64,000 bases of DNA. Source: Coffea arabica (taxonomy: Eukaryota > Streptophyta > Magnoliopsida > Gentianales > Rubiaceae). A program made the position numbers and the translations under genes. The stretch spans positions 12,794,466 to 12,858,465 of the forward strand of contig NC_092322.1 in NCBI RefSeq assembly GCF_036785885.1, read 5' to 3'. The notes under the pieces were generated by a model. The model did not search any database and was not told where the DNA came from. It saw only the letters and a program-made list of their open reading frames with translations. Of this stretch, positions 11,148-22,657 are shown one piece after another. Position 1 is the first letter of the stretch; each line of letters opens with the position of its first letter.

Positions 11148-11456
11148 CTACATCCATATTGCATTGGCCTTGATAAGCAGTGGCTTCAACTTGCCCTGAA
11201 CATTTAGGTTCATAACCTCATCAGAACCACCAACAAGTAGTTTCCCTATGAAAACAGCAGGAACAGTTGGATGGCATCCTAATGCTAGCAATGCATTCTC
11301 AATGTCCCTTCCTTCTGGATATTGATCAAGCTCATAAACCGTGGGATTTGCCCCGAAGCTGCATATCAACATGTGAATAGCATGGGATATGCAGCAGTTG
11401 CTCTTGCTGAAGATCACCACTGGCTTTTCTGAACCCAATCTCTTCACTATATCCAT
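11148..11456 (-). CDS. CC-type glutaredoxin, CCIS active site
   Basis: 102 residues, one exon, and the same fold landmarks as its neighbours: PVVIFSKSNC, CCIS active site at residues 21-24, TVYELDQ, TVPAVFIGKLLVGG, C-terminal AIWM. CCxS/CCxC is the defining signature of plant class III glutaredoxins, which act in nitrate and hormone signalling, petal and anther development or defence, often with TGA factors. The missing ALWL end argues against a strict ROXY1-type role. This is the only one of the three copies with both an intact frame and the family-typical double Cys, so it is the best candidate for the functional gene. A TATA box sits about 112 bp upstream. Confidence 0.94.
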   Translation of the reverse strand: MDIVKRLGSEKPVVIFSKSNCCISHAIHMLICSFGANPTVYELDQYPEGRDIENALLALGCHPTVPAVFIGKLLVGGSDEVMNLNVQGKLKPLLIKANAIWM

Positions 11457-11566
11457 TCTACTTTTGGCAAAAATGTGAAGTCCTGGGCTAAATGATGTGC
11501 TCTAGTATTTTACTTCAGAGGAAGTTTGAGGGCTTGCTTTGTGTGAAGGCCTGAAGTGCTTGAAGG

Positions 11567-11574
11567 TATATATA
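11567..11574 (-). promoter_or_regulatory. TATA box of glutaredoxin unit 3
   Basis: TATATATA on the minus strand, embedded in the same CAGCCAGCCCTC...ACCTTC context as unit 2 and at nearly the same distance from the ATG. Confidence 0.65.
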
Positions 11575-13380
11575 GAGGGCTGGCTGGCTCCGGGCTAGTG
11601 ATGGAAGATTTATAACATTTTTCTTCACAAAATAGCAAAAGGGCCGCAAGATTTTGCTTGGAAAGTTGATGCGTTGGGGTTCATATCAGCAGGTACATGA
11701 GAAAAGGATTGATGTGTATTCCTTCCTATAGAGTATCACAAGTTGCATTAGCATCCTTGCATCGGTTGCTCATGCAGAAAATGGAGAGCGGTAGGTGATA
11801 GATAAGCAAGTAAGAATCTTTTGCCTTTACTTGATGCTTTGTGCGGACGTAGTACGGCTCTTGGATTCCATACATACGTCAAATTTGGGGGAAAATATCA
11901 GTATTGTACAAGGATTTTTTTTTTTTATTATTTGAGCTTTCTTCGTTTTCTTCCTGGAGAGCATGACCAAAAATAAATATGAACCTTTTTTTTTTAATGG
12001 TTCTGGTCACAACCAAGAGTCCTAGCATGCCTCCAGGACCATCGATGGCTTATAAAAGTACTCACATATATTATACACCAAGACAACCCTCTCACATTTG
12101 TAGCAGAACTCGAACACATTCAACTTTTTTGTGAATAATTAATCCGCCCTTAATAATTGATCCAATGTATATTTCCACATAGGAATATAATAGTTGTATG
12201 CAATACAAGCACATATTAGCATGAGTGAACTTGAAGTAGGACCAAGCACACATTCAGCTCCTGTAATTCTTCTTATGATACTCAATTACTATAAATTCAT
12301 ATATGTTTGGTATGACTGCCAATTCAATTGTGTAAGTTGACAAATTCAATTTACCCCTATGTTGTTCTCAAAAGCCAAATCCCTTTTTGGGCAATGTCAA
12401 TAGTACAAAAGTGGCCAGAGAAGATGAAACGAGAGATGGACTTCTCAGAACATTATTCCTTCAACTGTGTGGTGCAGGGGAGGGATTCCCTATCAGGTAC
12501 TAATGCTACCTTTATTCTATCTTTTTTATACAGCTTAGACCACTGATCAAAAGAGAAAAAAGAAACCATTGTTTACCAGTTGATTCAGCCCTCGATTACT
12601 AACAAGAAGGAATCCCCCTCTCCAAAAGAAACGAAAAAGAAAATCATGATAAGATCGGATAATTTGGCACCCATCTTTTTCAAGAAACAGCATACATTCC
12701 TTAACCAAGCCATTTATGAGCATGGTATCGAAATCCGTACAAAACGAAGAAGAAGGTACCGAGAAGGACTTTGGAGGATAGCAGATTCTCCATATTATTG
12801 TTCTCTGTCACAAAAGAAGATGCTTTCTCGATTTTCTCCGCATGACAAATGGCTTAAACAACCTGGATCCAACTATGTTTTCTTTCCCATCATATCAGAT
12901 ACCCTTTGACATTTAGGTTCACTTGGAGTTGCGGTGCATTTACCCCAAAAAAAAAAAAAAAGCTTTTAAGCAGTAAAAATATTTTCGGTAACTAATTTTT
13001 CGTAACTTAAGCTGCCCAAGTTTTGGTAACTTAAAAACAACTTTTGTTTGTTTGACCAAAAAAAAAAAAAAAAAAGCTTCTGTTGAAAATATTTGTGTAA
13101 CAAGTGTTTCTTTATAATTCACCGTAACGAGACTTAATGAAGCTAATAATCAGTTCTTGAACTTTTTGAAATAAGGTTAAGGGGCCAAGGATGGAGCTTT
13201 TATCAAATCCACCTCCACTCTGTTAAAAAATTTTGTTAGACTACAATTTTGACCTTAGGCAATTTGGATGAGTGCAACAGATATTCATTTCCAAATTTTC
13301 CAAATATATAGACCAGCCACCATAAAGAACACAAATAAATTATCTCAAGCACCAGATTTCACTTTAAACCCTCGAGCCTG

Positions 13381-13515
13381 ATAAAATATAATATATGCTG
13401 ATAGTATATGTGATAATTTATCTAAATTTGAATTTGAAATCCATTTTTTACATATATTTTATGTATCTAACTGTAATATTACATACATTATTGATACTTA
13501 CACATAAGATTTACT
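13381..13515. repeat. Diverged foldback element related to 9932-10065
   Basis: GCTGATAGTATATG...AAATTTGAATTTGAAAT...ATTACATACATTATTG has the same core and arm layout as the better preserved copy near 10 kb, but the arms no longer pair well. Confidence 0.4.
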
Positions 13516-13759
13516 CAAAAATATAAAGTAACACATTTGTTCTGTTATTCCTGAGCATCTTAAAATTGATCAAATAATTGTTTTCTTTTTTTTTTTTTCT
13601 CTCAAGAACAAAATCCGCATTGTCGAGCCCCAGCATCCAACACTTGACATTCTAACATCAGAAAGTCGCGTCACAGTGCCAACAGCAACTTGCATTCTTA
13701 TCTTTGATTTGAGAGTGCAAATGACAGCAATTCTCCTCGAGTTAGTAGAAGAGAATCAA

Positions 13760-13935
13760 CCCTTGAATTGGCTCGAATGGTTTCGGGTAGCCTAGTTAGG
13801 TCCCGAAGTCGTATGTTCGAGTCACCTCTCTATCGCTACTTGTACATCCTTGAGAGGCGGGATGCACCGATGCAGGAAAATTAGTCTGGTAAAATTGGAA
13901 TACTCCCCGTATTTAAAAAAAAAAAAAAAAAAAAA
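13760..13935 (+). mobile_element. tRNA-derived SINE with 16-bp target duplication
   Basis: The direct repeat AGTAGAAGAGAATCAA is present at 13744-13759 and 13936-13951. Between them lie an A-box-like TTGGCTCGAATGG, a B-box-like ATGTTCGAGTCAC and a 3' poly(A) tail of about 20 A. The empty-site equivalent in unit 1 (near 4030) lacks the insert. Confidence 0.88.
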
Positions 13936-14238
13936 AGTAGAAGAGAATCAAAAGATGGTTGGTACCCTCCGTCAAGAAATTAAAGACTGAAATGGTGGAA
14001 GAAAAAGGTGACAAAACGTGGGACATAAGATTGTATCTTATATTACAAGCTAGAATACTACAGATAATTTCCACTTTTGAAGTTTGTTCTGCAAAAAAAT
14101 TCTCCTTTCATTTCAATGTCTTGCATACTTTGGAAATCTTGGATCCTTTTTTACGATCAATCATCCATAATCAACCACGAAGTAAAGCTTGAGGAATTTA
14201 AGAAGATGCTTGCTTTATTTCGAAGTACATTAAACAAT

Positions 14239-14593
14239 AGGAAAAATACCTATTTTCATCCCTAAATTTTGACTTATGGACACATTTCTTCCTCAAATTT
14301 TTAACCAATTTTATCCTCAAATGGGAAACTAATTAGTAATTTGAACGGAAATTAGACACCTGACGAATATGAACCTCTTGACTGAAAAGCCTTGCATGAC
14401 TTAAAATTAGCAAAATAGGATGGCTATTTTTACTCTCCCAATTTCAATTTCCATTCAAATTGATCAATTTCTTGTTTGAGGATGAAATTGGCCAAAAATT
14501 GATAGTTCAGATACTAAATGTGTTATGCCAGAAAGTTTGAGAACAAAATGTATCCATGACCCAAGGTTTAGGGATGACAACTGGCATTTTCCC
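14239..14593. mobile_element. MITE with 9-bp target duplication
   Basis: The left end AGGAAAAATACC...TTTTCATCCCTAAATTTTG and the right end (read inverted: GGGAAAATGCCAGTTGTCAT) are imperfect inverted repeats of about 45 bp. TTAAACAAT flanks both sides (14230-14238 and 14594-14602). The size and duplication length fit a Mutator-like MITE. Confidence 0.8.
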
Positions 14594-14602
14594 TTAAACA
14601 AT

Positions 14603-15993
14603 ATGTATTTTGAAACAATTTATGCATTTTGATATTGGCATTTCCCCAAGTAAATTACAGCAAAAGTTCAAGCATGCATCGCCTAATAGAACATACAACA
14701 AATCAAATGAAATTGAGAAAAATATCGTAGGAGGAGGGATGGGGTTGTGACCTTTAAAGCAGATGATTTGACCACACGAAGTGGATTATCTAATGTTTCA
14801 ACTCCATATGGCCATAACCACAGGAAATTAGAAAATTTGGAGCAAAACCAACAGTAATAGCCAATGACATGTAGCACATTCCCGCACCATATTAATTAAC
14901 ATGAAACTAATTAAATTTCAAAAGTTTCAGGTAGATAAAAATTAACGGCATCAAGATCCAAAAAGGAAAAGAATAATCCATGCACAGTGCTGTGCTATCA
15001 AAAGTTTGCCTATAATTCTCTTTTAAGATATGAAAAACAGAAATTTTCAATCAATCAGCCACTTCTTACATCTCTATAAAACAAACCACTATCCCAAATT
15101 GTTTATCGCATTTCAAAATTTCAACTTTTTAAGAATAATAGCTTCATGATGATGTCAATGAATTTGTACTCTCTAAAATACAAATTTTAAATTTGAATTT
15201 AGTATGAAACATGAACAAAGGTGGGAATAACATTAAAAAAAAAAAAAAAAAAAAGGGGATTAAAAGTAACTTTGACTATACTAAAATAACAAACATTTTG
15301 AGACATCCATTTCTCAAAATAGAAAGCATAATATTTTCAATGGACGGAGGAAGTAATGATTAACAAGATGAGATGTTTTAGCAAAGACACAAGCAAAGCT
15401 ACTGAGCACACATCGAAACGGACATGGAAGTGCAGGTAAGCCACAGAAGAGGATAAACTAGATGATGAAGATCTCCACCAGCAGGCTGCAGCTCATGCAT
15501 TTTCCATCTGTTTACTGAAGCGTTTATTCTGAAAACGCAGATCTTAGAAGTTGCTACAGACCATTCTCAGAAATTTTGTTCCAAGGATCTCAAATTTCAT
15601 GACAGGCAAGAAATTTAGTTGGATCAGCGAATAGAAACAATTGACGGCAGTTCAGGTGAACTTATCCATTCACCTATAAGAGCTTGAAACAAAGATCATC
15701 ACATTTAAAAACAGAACAGATCAAAAAATTCACGGAACTACATGCACAAGACTTGTTGCAGAAAAAGAAGATATATGTATAGAAATCATTAATCATATAA
15801 ATCTATCAGCAGAGTCGAAATAACTTACTTGAAAAAAAAAATAAAGAAGGAAAAAGTAAAGGACAAGCAATGTCATGTCTAACATTACAATGTAAAAAGA
15901 GAACAAAATTGTTGCTTCAGGCCCAAATTTGATACATGTTTTCAGCAACATCGACGTCACAAACACTACATTTTGACAAAGGATCAGTCATCC
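14603..15993. other. Spacer and 3' flank of the OTU gene
   Basis: AT-rich, with a Stowaway-type half element at about 15220-15357 (right end GGACGGAGGAAGTA). No coding region was seen. The last few hundred bases (about 15860-15993) probably hold the 3' UTR of the OTU5-like gene. Confidence 0.5.
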
Positions 15994-17299
15994 CTATTGA
16001 ACTGAAGTTGGAATGACGGAGTTATAATGCTCACCAAGCCCAAATGCATGCCTATGGTATGACAGCATAATACTTTTATTGGATAAGCCATTTCCACCTA
16101 CAAATTTGTACTCATTTCCCATCTCCACATCAGGGAAGGATCCAGAAAATATCATGATATGTTTCTTCAGGCAATGAGTTAGAGCACCAAGTTCCAACTG
16201 TCCTCCCCATGCTGCCGTTGATTCCACTTCTGTACAATAATTCTCAAACTTCTCTGCAAGGGTATCAGTGGATTCTCCATCTGCCATATTCTCAGAGAGG
16301 AAAAAGGGCAGGAATTCAGATGCATGATTCCTCATATATGATGCAACCATTTGCCGAAGTTCCTGGAAAGTATAAGGAGAGGTACCTCCAGCCTGGAGGG
16401 CGAGCTGATCCTCAACAGCTCGGTAAAGACAATGCCCATCTGGCTTCATTTCATTAATGACCAATCCAAGTGGCTCAAGTTTCTTTTCTAACCTCTCATT
16501 TTCTGCAACTCTCTCACTGACAATGTTACACTGCTCTTCTCGTATTCTTTGCTCTCTGGCTGCTTCTTGTTGAGCTCTTTTCTCACGCCTCTGAACACTT
16601 TTGCTTGGTTTTGATTTCTCAGTTTGATTGGTCACTGAAACTCCAGCAATGGCCTTAACCAAATTGTCAAGATCTCCTTTCTCTTTCTTGTTGCTGCTGC
16701 CATAACCTGCAGAAGCCAGTTCTTCTGCATGTCTTTCTTTGAGTTTTGCTGATAGATTGGATATCTCTTGCTCCACTTCTTTCTTCTTAGCTTTCTGTTC
16801 AGCCTTGCTGCCCTTAGCAGCTGCCTTTTTCAATCCCACTTCCTTATTTTGTAATTGGGAGATCTCTTTCCTGCAGTATACATGAATTAAAATGCTTTTA
16901 TTCACGGTAACCAATTCAAAACACGGTGGTTCTACTTATCTGTTTCAAAATAGGTTATCAATTACTAAAGCTTTAATATTCTTTTCTTTAATTCAGGAAA
17001 TTGTTGTAGAAGTTCCCAATGCAAATCCATTCACTTTCAAACTATATATCAATGGCAATTAACATAAAACATCTAAGAATGTAGAATTGTTAGACAGAGA
17101 TAGAGAGAGAGAAGGGGGAGAGATAACTGAATCAACAGTGGTACACCATATTCAAAATTAGAGAACTGATAAAGTCTAGACAAACATTACACCACCTATG
17201 CCTAGAAAGCATCTCCTCAAGGCTTTCTTCCTTCTTCACAGGTGTGTCTTCTAAAATCTCCTCGGAAGGCTTACCCACCACCTCAGGTCCATCCTCCAT
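15994..17299 (-). CDS. OTU5: OTU5-like deubiquitinase (OTUD6B family)
   Basis: Two coding exons, 17299-17196 and 16870-15994, give 326 residues. The donor follows codons for SRH plus AG (gtggtg), and the acceptor is ctgcag before AAAGAGATC, so the Arg codon is split. The N-terminal part has a long basic and acidic coiled coil ([29 protein letters not shown]). The OTU cysteine-protease domain starts near residue 160, with the Asp-Gly-His-Cys box (Cys about 182) and the catalytic His of GEHYNSV (about 316). This layout and length match OTUD6-type enzymes and Arabidopsis OTU5, which remove ubiquitin and influence chromatin. The chosen ATG follows an AG acceptor (17308-17310), which implies a separate 5' UTR exon upstream. 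Confidence 0.93.
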
Positions 17300-17646
17300 T
17301 TGCAACTCTGAGATTAAACAGGACAGCAATATTGGCATGTCAGGCAAGCATCACATTTCGATGACTATAATTTTGCATTGTGAAATGAAAGAGACATTTG
17401 TCACTTGATTATTATGATGTATCCTTCCTTCATGTCTTAAATAAGCTAAGGGCAAGGAATGAAATATCACGAAAGATCCAACAAGTAGTAGTAACTGGGT
17501 GTAATGGCCCATGTATATACTTCGTTCTTTTCATCTGGACATGCTCAAATGGCAGTCAGGTTAACAGAGGTCAACGCGCCTTAAATCAAGAATTCTTAAA
17601 CCTACAAGAACATGCAACTATTGCACATTTAGTTCATAGTCTAGAC

Positions 17647-19140
17647 CAGGGGTGTGCAACGAATTCGAAATCGGTAAATCGGAAGTTTGAAATCGGAAGT
17701 TTTTGAAATTTTGACATGTGAATTGCCGACCGAATTCAAATTCGAATTGGCCAATTCCGATTTCGAATTCGATTCCGAATTCAATTCGGAATTTACCGAA
17801 TTCGGAACTTCCGAATTCGTCAAATTCAAAAGCCTGTTTTCCAATTTTTTTTTTAATAACTTCTCGCAAGTCTGCATCACAATACAGGCAACACCGGCAG
17901 TGGCAAGCAGAAATATTAAATGATCAGTTTCATATTCTGATGACTACAGATTCTACGAAGGCTGGCTGTGCAGATGCATCTTTGGTTAAATTAAATCTAG
18001 CAGTTGGTTCAAAATGGAACCAACACAATCAAGTTGCTGCAAGGAAATCATCTTGAGAACGGCCAAAAGGTCGATTGAGGAACATGGCCAATCGAACTCC
18101 ACCCTGAGACCTGGGAAGGCAACAACTAACGGTGGCAATAGCAGTGGCAGTAGCAGTAACTTATACAGAGTCCATTTATTACAATACTAATACAACCATT
18201 CCAATCCACGAGAATAAAATAGCAGGCACATATGTTCCAATAAACTGCATTTGGGAAACTGAAATAAGACCAAAACTACCAAAATTGACTAATTTTTAGA
18301 TCACCTTCTTAAAAGATATTGCTTTTATTGAAATTTCGCAACTACTAGAATACTCACAAGCTGTTTGATGAAATGCCTAAGAAAAATAAACTAGAAACAC
18401 AAATTAATAACAATTATAGCATAGCCCCTATTAAGTAAAATCACCAGCGTACATCAATTTGTCCTTGAAGATGAAGGCTGATGATGGCTTGAAGATGAAG
18501 ACTGTCGGGCTGATGATGGCTAGCTTGATGGCTTGAAGATGAAGGACTAGAGTGAGAGAGAGTGAAGATGAAACCTGAGAAAGTAGGCAAGCTGAAGGCT
18601 GAAGGCTCATAGTTGAGCTCCTTCTCGACTGAAGACTGGTAGACTGGTGGCGGACTCGGCGGAGGAAGGAAGGTGAGAGTTGTGAGACTGGTAGACTAGC
18701 GGGGGAGGAAGGAAGGAAGACCGAAGACTGGAGCTTAAGTGCTTAACAGATTAGGTTTTGCTTTTTTGTCCTTTTTGGAGGTTGTTTTGTAACTTTGTTA
18801 ATTGTTAGATGTATAACGTATTATTGTTAATTTGTTATTATGTTATATAATATAAATTTTATATTACATATATTGTAAAAAAATATTCTATTATATTATA
18901 TATATATAAATATTATAAAACGAATTTGAAATTAGTTTTCCGCTTTCGAATTCCGCATTCGAAATTCCAATTCGAAATCGGAACTACCAATTTCAAAAAC
19001 TATATTATCGAATTCGATCCGATTTCGACTAATTTGAAATCGGAAATGCCGATTTGAATTCCGAATTACCAAATTCGAAATTCCGAATTCAATTCGAAAT
19101 CGGTCGGTAAATCAGAATTTTTCGATTTTGCACACTCCTA
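17647..19140. mobile_element. Non-autonomous hAT element in the OTU5 5' UTR intron
   Basis: Terminal repeats CAGGGGTGTGCAA (left) and TAGGAGTGTGCAAA (right, inverted) are typical of hAT elements. A perfect 8-bp duplication GTCTAGAC flanks it (17639-17646, 19141-19148). Both subterminal 200-bp zones are dense in GAATTCGAAATCGG-like motifs in both directions, probably transposase binding sites. The centre (18460-18740) has GATGAAGGCTGATGATGGC-type imperfect repeats and no transposase. The 1.5 kb element is absent from the other arm, where the single GTCTAGAC at 41263-41270 is the empty site. Confidence 0.9.
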
Positions 19141-21413
19141 GTCTAGACTTAAATTTTGACCTTTACACATTTCAAGGCCATAGAAACGCTCAATAGATTA
19201 AAAGGTCCCCTTTCACTAAAGACTTTAACTTCAGTTTTCCAGTTTACGTCCAGTGAGGATAGGCCATATTGTAATCTCAACATCAAAAGATTCAAGGGAA
19301 GGAACACCCATCAATAAAGCCATATAATTGGAAAATGTCACACAATAATATAACCAAAAGTAAAGGCTTGATAACAGAACACCACAAATCTCATTAACCA
19401 GATCATGACTTACTGGCATGAAAAGTATTGGGTGATAACTATCAGCGTAGAAAAGTACTAAAGCAGTCCTATTCCTTTTCATTTATTTCCTTTCAAGAGA
19501 AGAATGTTATACAATTAAAAAAATTTATGCCGTTTCTCAGTTTTAAGCTCATCTTATTGTGGTCTCAGAGTTTCTACTATTGGCACATAAAACCCTAAGC
19601 TTCTTTATGATTTCTGAGTGATAACAACCCAAAAGTAACTAAATGTAGATCAGATTAAGTCAAAGCTTGCAAATTTACATGCATAAAAATACACATACTT
19701 CTGATCCCCTCATTTTCCACTATAATTCCTATAATCTTCTTCAGTATTTAGCTTGCATTGATTTTAGAACAATTGAGATGTAAGTTTAATTCACCTATAA
19801 CAAGCACGTCCTTCTTACGACTAAGCATTTTTCTCCATGAATCTAACATTCTACGGCATTGACAACACACGTCATGGTTTAGAAGAATGAGAAAGAGATC
19901 AAATATTTAGGGCTCCTATGGTCTGCCTTATAAACTGGCTTTGATTATTTTGATGATCAACAAGTAAGAGAATCAACTACCATAACTTCTTCCATCGCCC
20001 CTATTACACTCTCTGCATTTTATTTATGCCCTTGCTTAGTTCTAATTTCCTGTTTGAATTCAGACACAAGCAGCATCTATTGACTTTATCATCCTAAGCT
20101 GCTCTAAGACACTGCACTAGGGGCCTTCTGACCACCCTTTCCTGAGACCAACTGCCAACATAATTGGTGGATCTCTCTGGTCCTGGTGGTGAAACTAAAT
20201 GACTCACAAGACCAGGTTAAGACAACCTCAAGCAGTGCTTCCAGCCAACAACAAACACTACTCAAGACTTCGTTTAAAGTGTTAGCACTTAAATAAACAA
20301 GCATCGCTTATTGCTTTGCATTATTAAAGGAACCTAATTGAATATGGATAAAACATCCAAAAACCCTAAACTTGAAAACAAAGTGCATAAAAAGGTGCAG
20401 CTGGGCAAGCAAAGAAAGGTTTGTCCACTATAAATCAAATGCAAATAGACTTGAATCAATCTGCACTCTACCGAATGAATGATTTCTTCCATACGTGTTG
20501 CCAGTAACAATTCAGCACTACTCTTCCACCGACAAATGTTATAAAAGTAAACATTCTTTGCCAACATCCTCACTTCTCAATTAGTCCAAAAAATGACCAG
20601 CTATCCTAAATGGGTTTTTAGTAAACCTTGATAAAGCCCTTGTGAATCATGTAAATTAAGACCTCATATTAACTTAAAAAACAACTCATACTTCACTGGA
20701 ATACGCCTAATTATTCGTAGCAAATTCTTCAATAATTTCATAACCCTCAACTACCCATCTCTTCAATCTCATTATTAGTTTAGTTTCTTTCCAATCTCAA
20801 GTGCAAGTGGAGTGCATAAACTGGAACAAAACCAAAATTATTAACACAAAAATCAAACTTTGACAGCACCGATTCAATTTCTATTTAATCATCAACTTTT
20901 TCTTTTATTTTGAGCACAAATGTAACTTTATTTGATAAGAGAACGCATCATACACAGAGAGGACAAACCTCAGTAACAAACTGCTGAACAGCCAAAAAAC
21001 CAAAAAAAAAAAAAAAAAATTTACCCCCCCCCCCCAACCTAAATTAAGACAAAACACAGTACATAATAGAGGAACTACTCAAAGATATCAAAAGGCAAAC
21101 TTCATTCAATAGCTAGTCCACAATTCTCACTCATGCGTTCACCTTGTACCCCTCCACGCTACAACCAGGAAAAAAAAAGGAAAAGAAAAATTAAACAAGA
21201 TTCCCAGACTTCCACAGGTATCCAAATTTATAATTGTACCCAAGTTGTGGCAAGCATTCAGCTGAATTCAGTAATTAATATGCTTTCTTCATGATAATTC
21301 CACGGATAGAAAAGAACAGAAAATTCGATAAATATCTAAGACTGTAGAATAAATAAGCCCATGAAAAGAGGCGGGAGGTGAAGAACTGACCAAAAATAAA
21401 ACAAAATAAAAAC

Positions 21414-21535
21414 CTGGCGGTGGCGGTGGCGGGCGGCGGCGGCGAAAGAAGAAGAGGGAGATAGGCAGAGCAGAGGCGGGACAAAGACCACGGCAATACT
21501 AAAAACAGAAGAAACTTTTATGTGGCCATAGGATT
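21414..21535 (-). promoter_or_regulatory. Predicted OTU5 5' UTR exon and promoter-proximal region
   Basis: On the minus strand a CT-rich leader and GCCGCC repeats end in CCGCCAG before gttttta, a good splice donor. The matching acceptor (ctcag) lies at 17308-17310, directly before the coding ATG, so the 5' UTR intron would be about 4.1 kb. The exon is inferred from composition and splice sites; the transcription start is a guess. Confidence 0.5.
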
Positions 21536-21559
21536 ATATGCATATTACGAGTGGAGAGG

Positions 21560-22035
21560 CCCAAATTGGTCCAAATTGGTGTTTTTAACCCTAAGTTTCT
21601 TAAATTGTTCAAGCCTAGTCCTAGAAGTTATTTTTCTAACAAATAATAGTGGTCAAAAATAAATTTTCTAACAAATAAATTTAAGTGAAAAATTAATTAC
21701 TATTTTGGCTGTCCAAGAAACTTTTATATGGCTTTATCTTCCTGCAGAGGAAAACCAATTGAGGAAAAAAATTTGAATCCACAAAATATATACATATAAT
21801 TGGTCCAAATTGGTGTTTTTAAACTTTAAGTTTTTAAATTTGTTCAAAGACTTCAAGTATTATAGTCCTACTAGTTATTTTTTTAACAAATAATAGAGCT
21901 CAAAAAAATTTTCCTAACAAATAATTTTTTAAGTGAAAAATTAATTACTATTTTGGTTTTCCAAGAAACTTTTATATGGTTTTATCTTCGAGTGGAGAAA
22001 AATCAATTGAGAAAAAAAAAAAACATGAATCCACT
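21560..22035. repeat. Two tandem copies of a roughly 240-bp repeat
   Basis: TCCAAATTGGTGTTTTTAA, AACAAATAATAG, AATTACTATTTTGG and ACTTTTATATGG occur in the same order twice (about 21565-21780 and 21800-22030). Both copies also exist in the other arm, where the LTR element has landed between them. Confidence 0.75.
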
Positions 22036-22241
22036 ATGTGTATATATATATACACACACACATATATTTGATCCATCTATGGAAGAACCATATAATTTTG
22101 GTAATTTGTTATTGTTATTATGGATAGGTGTAGTAAAATTGAATAACTAAAGGAGAAAGATTTTAATTAGAATAATCTCATTGAAGAAACATGGGCGTCA
22201 AAAGGTCAAGCAAGCAAAAGAGATTAGTGATTAGAGCATAT

Positions 22242-22657
22242 GAGGTACACAGAATATTTTATGGCTAGTTGCCTTTTTTTTTTTTTTTTTTTTTCTAATC
22301 CACTAGACCACTGGTACAATTGCCAAGAAGTTAAAAGGTAATGATATGGTACAGTTTAAAGAGGAAGATAAGAATTTGACGTAACTGTCTGATACCAAAA
22401 CATACTTCCAAGTTCCAACATGCATTGAAGGATCTTAGACTTCTTGAATGACAACTTTCAGTTCATCTGAGAGAAGAAAAAGAACAAATCAACAGGTTCA
22501 GGCAAAGCCCTCAGAGTGGCAAATTTTCTTCAGACTCAATGCTGAATCCCTTGTCAGAAATGAATTCCTGCTTTGTGACTGATCAAGTGCATTGTTCTCA
22601 TTCTTAAATCATGTTGATTGTTCTTCTCCACGAAACTGCCATAATTTCATGTTTTGA
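22242..22657. other. Spacer and 3' flank of the M41-like gene
   Basis: From the end of block A homology to the stop codon of the M41-like gene. It has a T run at 22275-22294 and nothing else recognisable. It should contain the 3' UTR of that gene. Confidence 0.5.

Larger units (their letters stand above)
10490..14190. repeat. Glutaredoxin segmental duplication, unit 3
   Basis: Collinear with units 1 and 2. Beginning near the T-run plus GGGTTCCATTC at about 10530, it spans the gene at 11148-11456, the promoter, the 12550-12900 block and the 13640-14180 block. The last block carries a SINE insertion (13760-13935) that unit 1 lacks at the matching GTAGAAGAGAATC-like site near 4030. Confidence 0.75.
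17632..22241 (-). repeat. Block A, left arm of the inverted duplication (OTU5 5' region)
   Basis: Reverse-complement partner of 34926-41277. It covers the OTU5 first intron, 5' UTR exon and promoter. Long stretches (for example 20104-20573 against 39837-40306) are base-for-base the same by eye. Without the hAT element here and the LTR there, both arms are about 3.1 kb. Confidence 0.92.

Noticed and set aside
12580-12909. 109-codon frame in glutaredoxin unit 3
   Set aside because: The homologous block in units 1 and 2 has no open frame, and the peptide matches no known family.
17618-18056. Asn/Ser/Phe/Glu-rich frames on both strands (such as NSNSNWPIPISNSIPNS)
   Set aside because: They are produced by the GAATTC-type subterminal repeats of the hAT element.
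20104-20573. 79- and 66-codon frames identical in both arms (also at 39837-40306)
   Set aside because: They lie in the OTU5 5' UTR intron, have no recognisable family, and their identity is explained by recent duplication.
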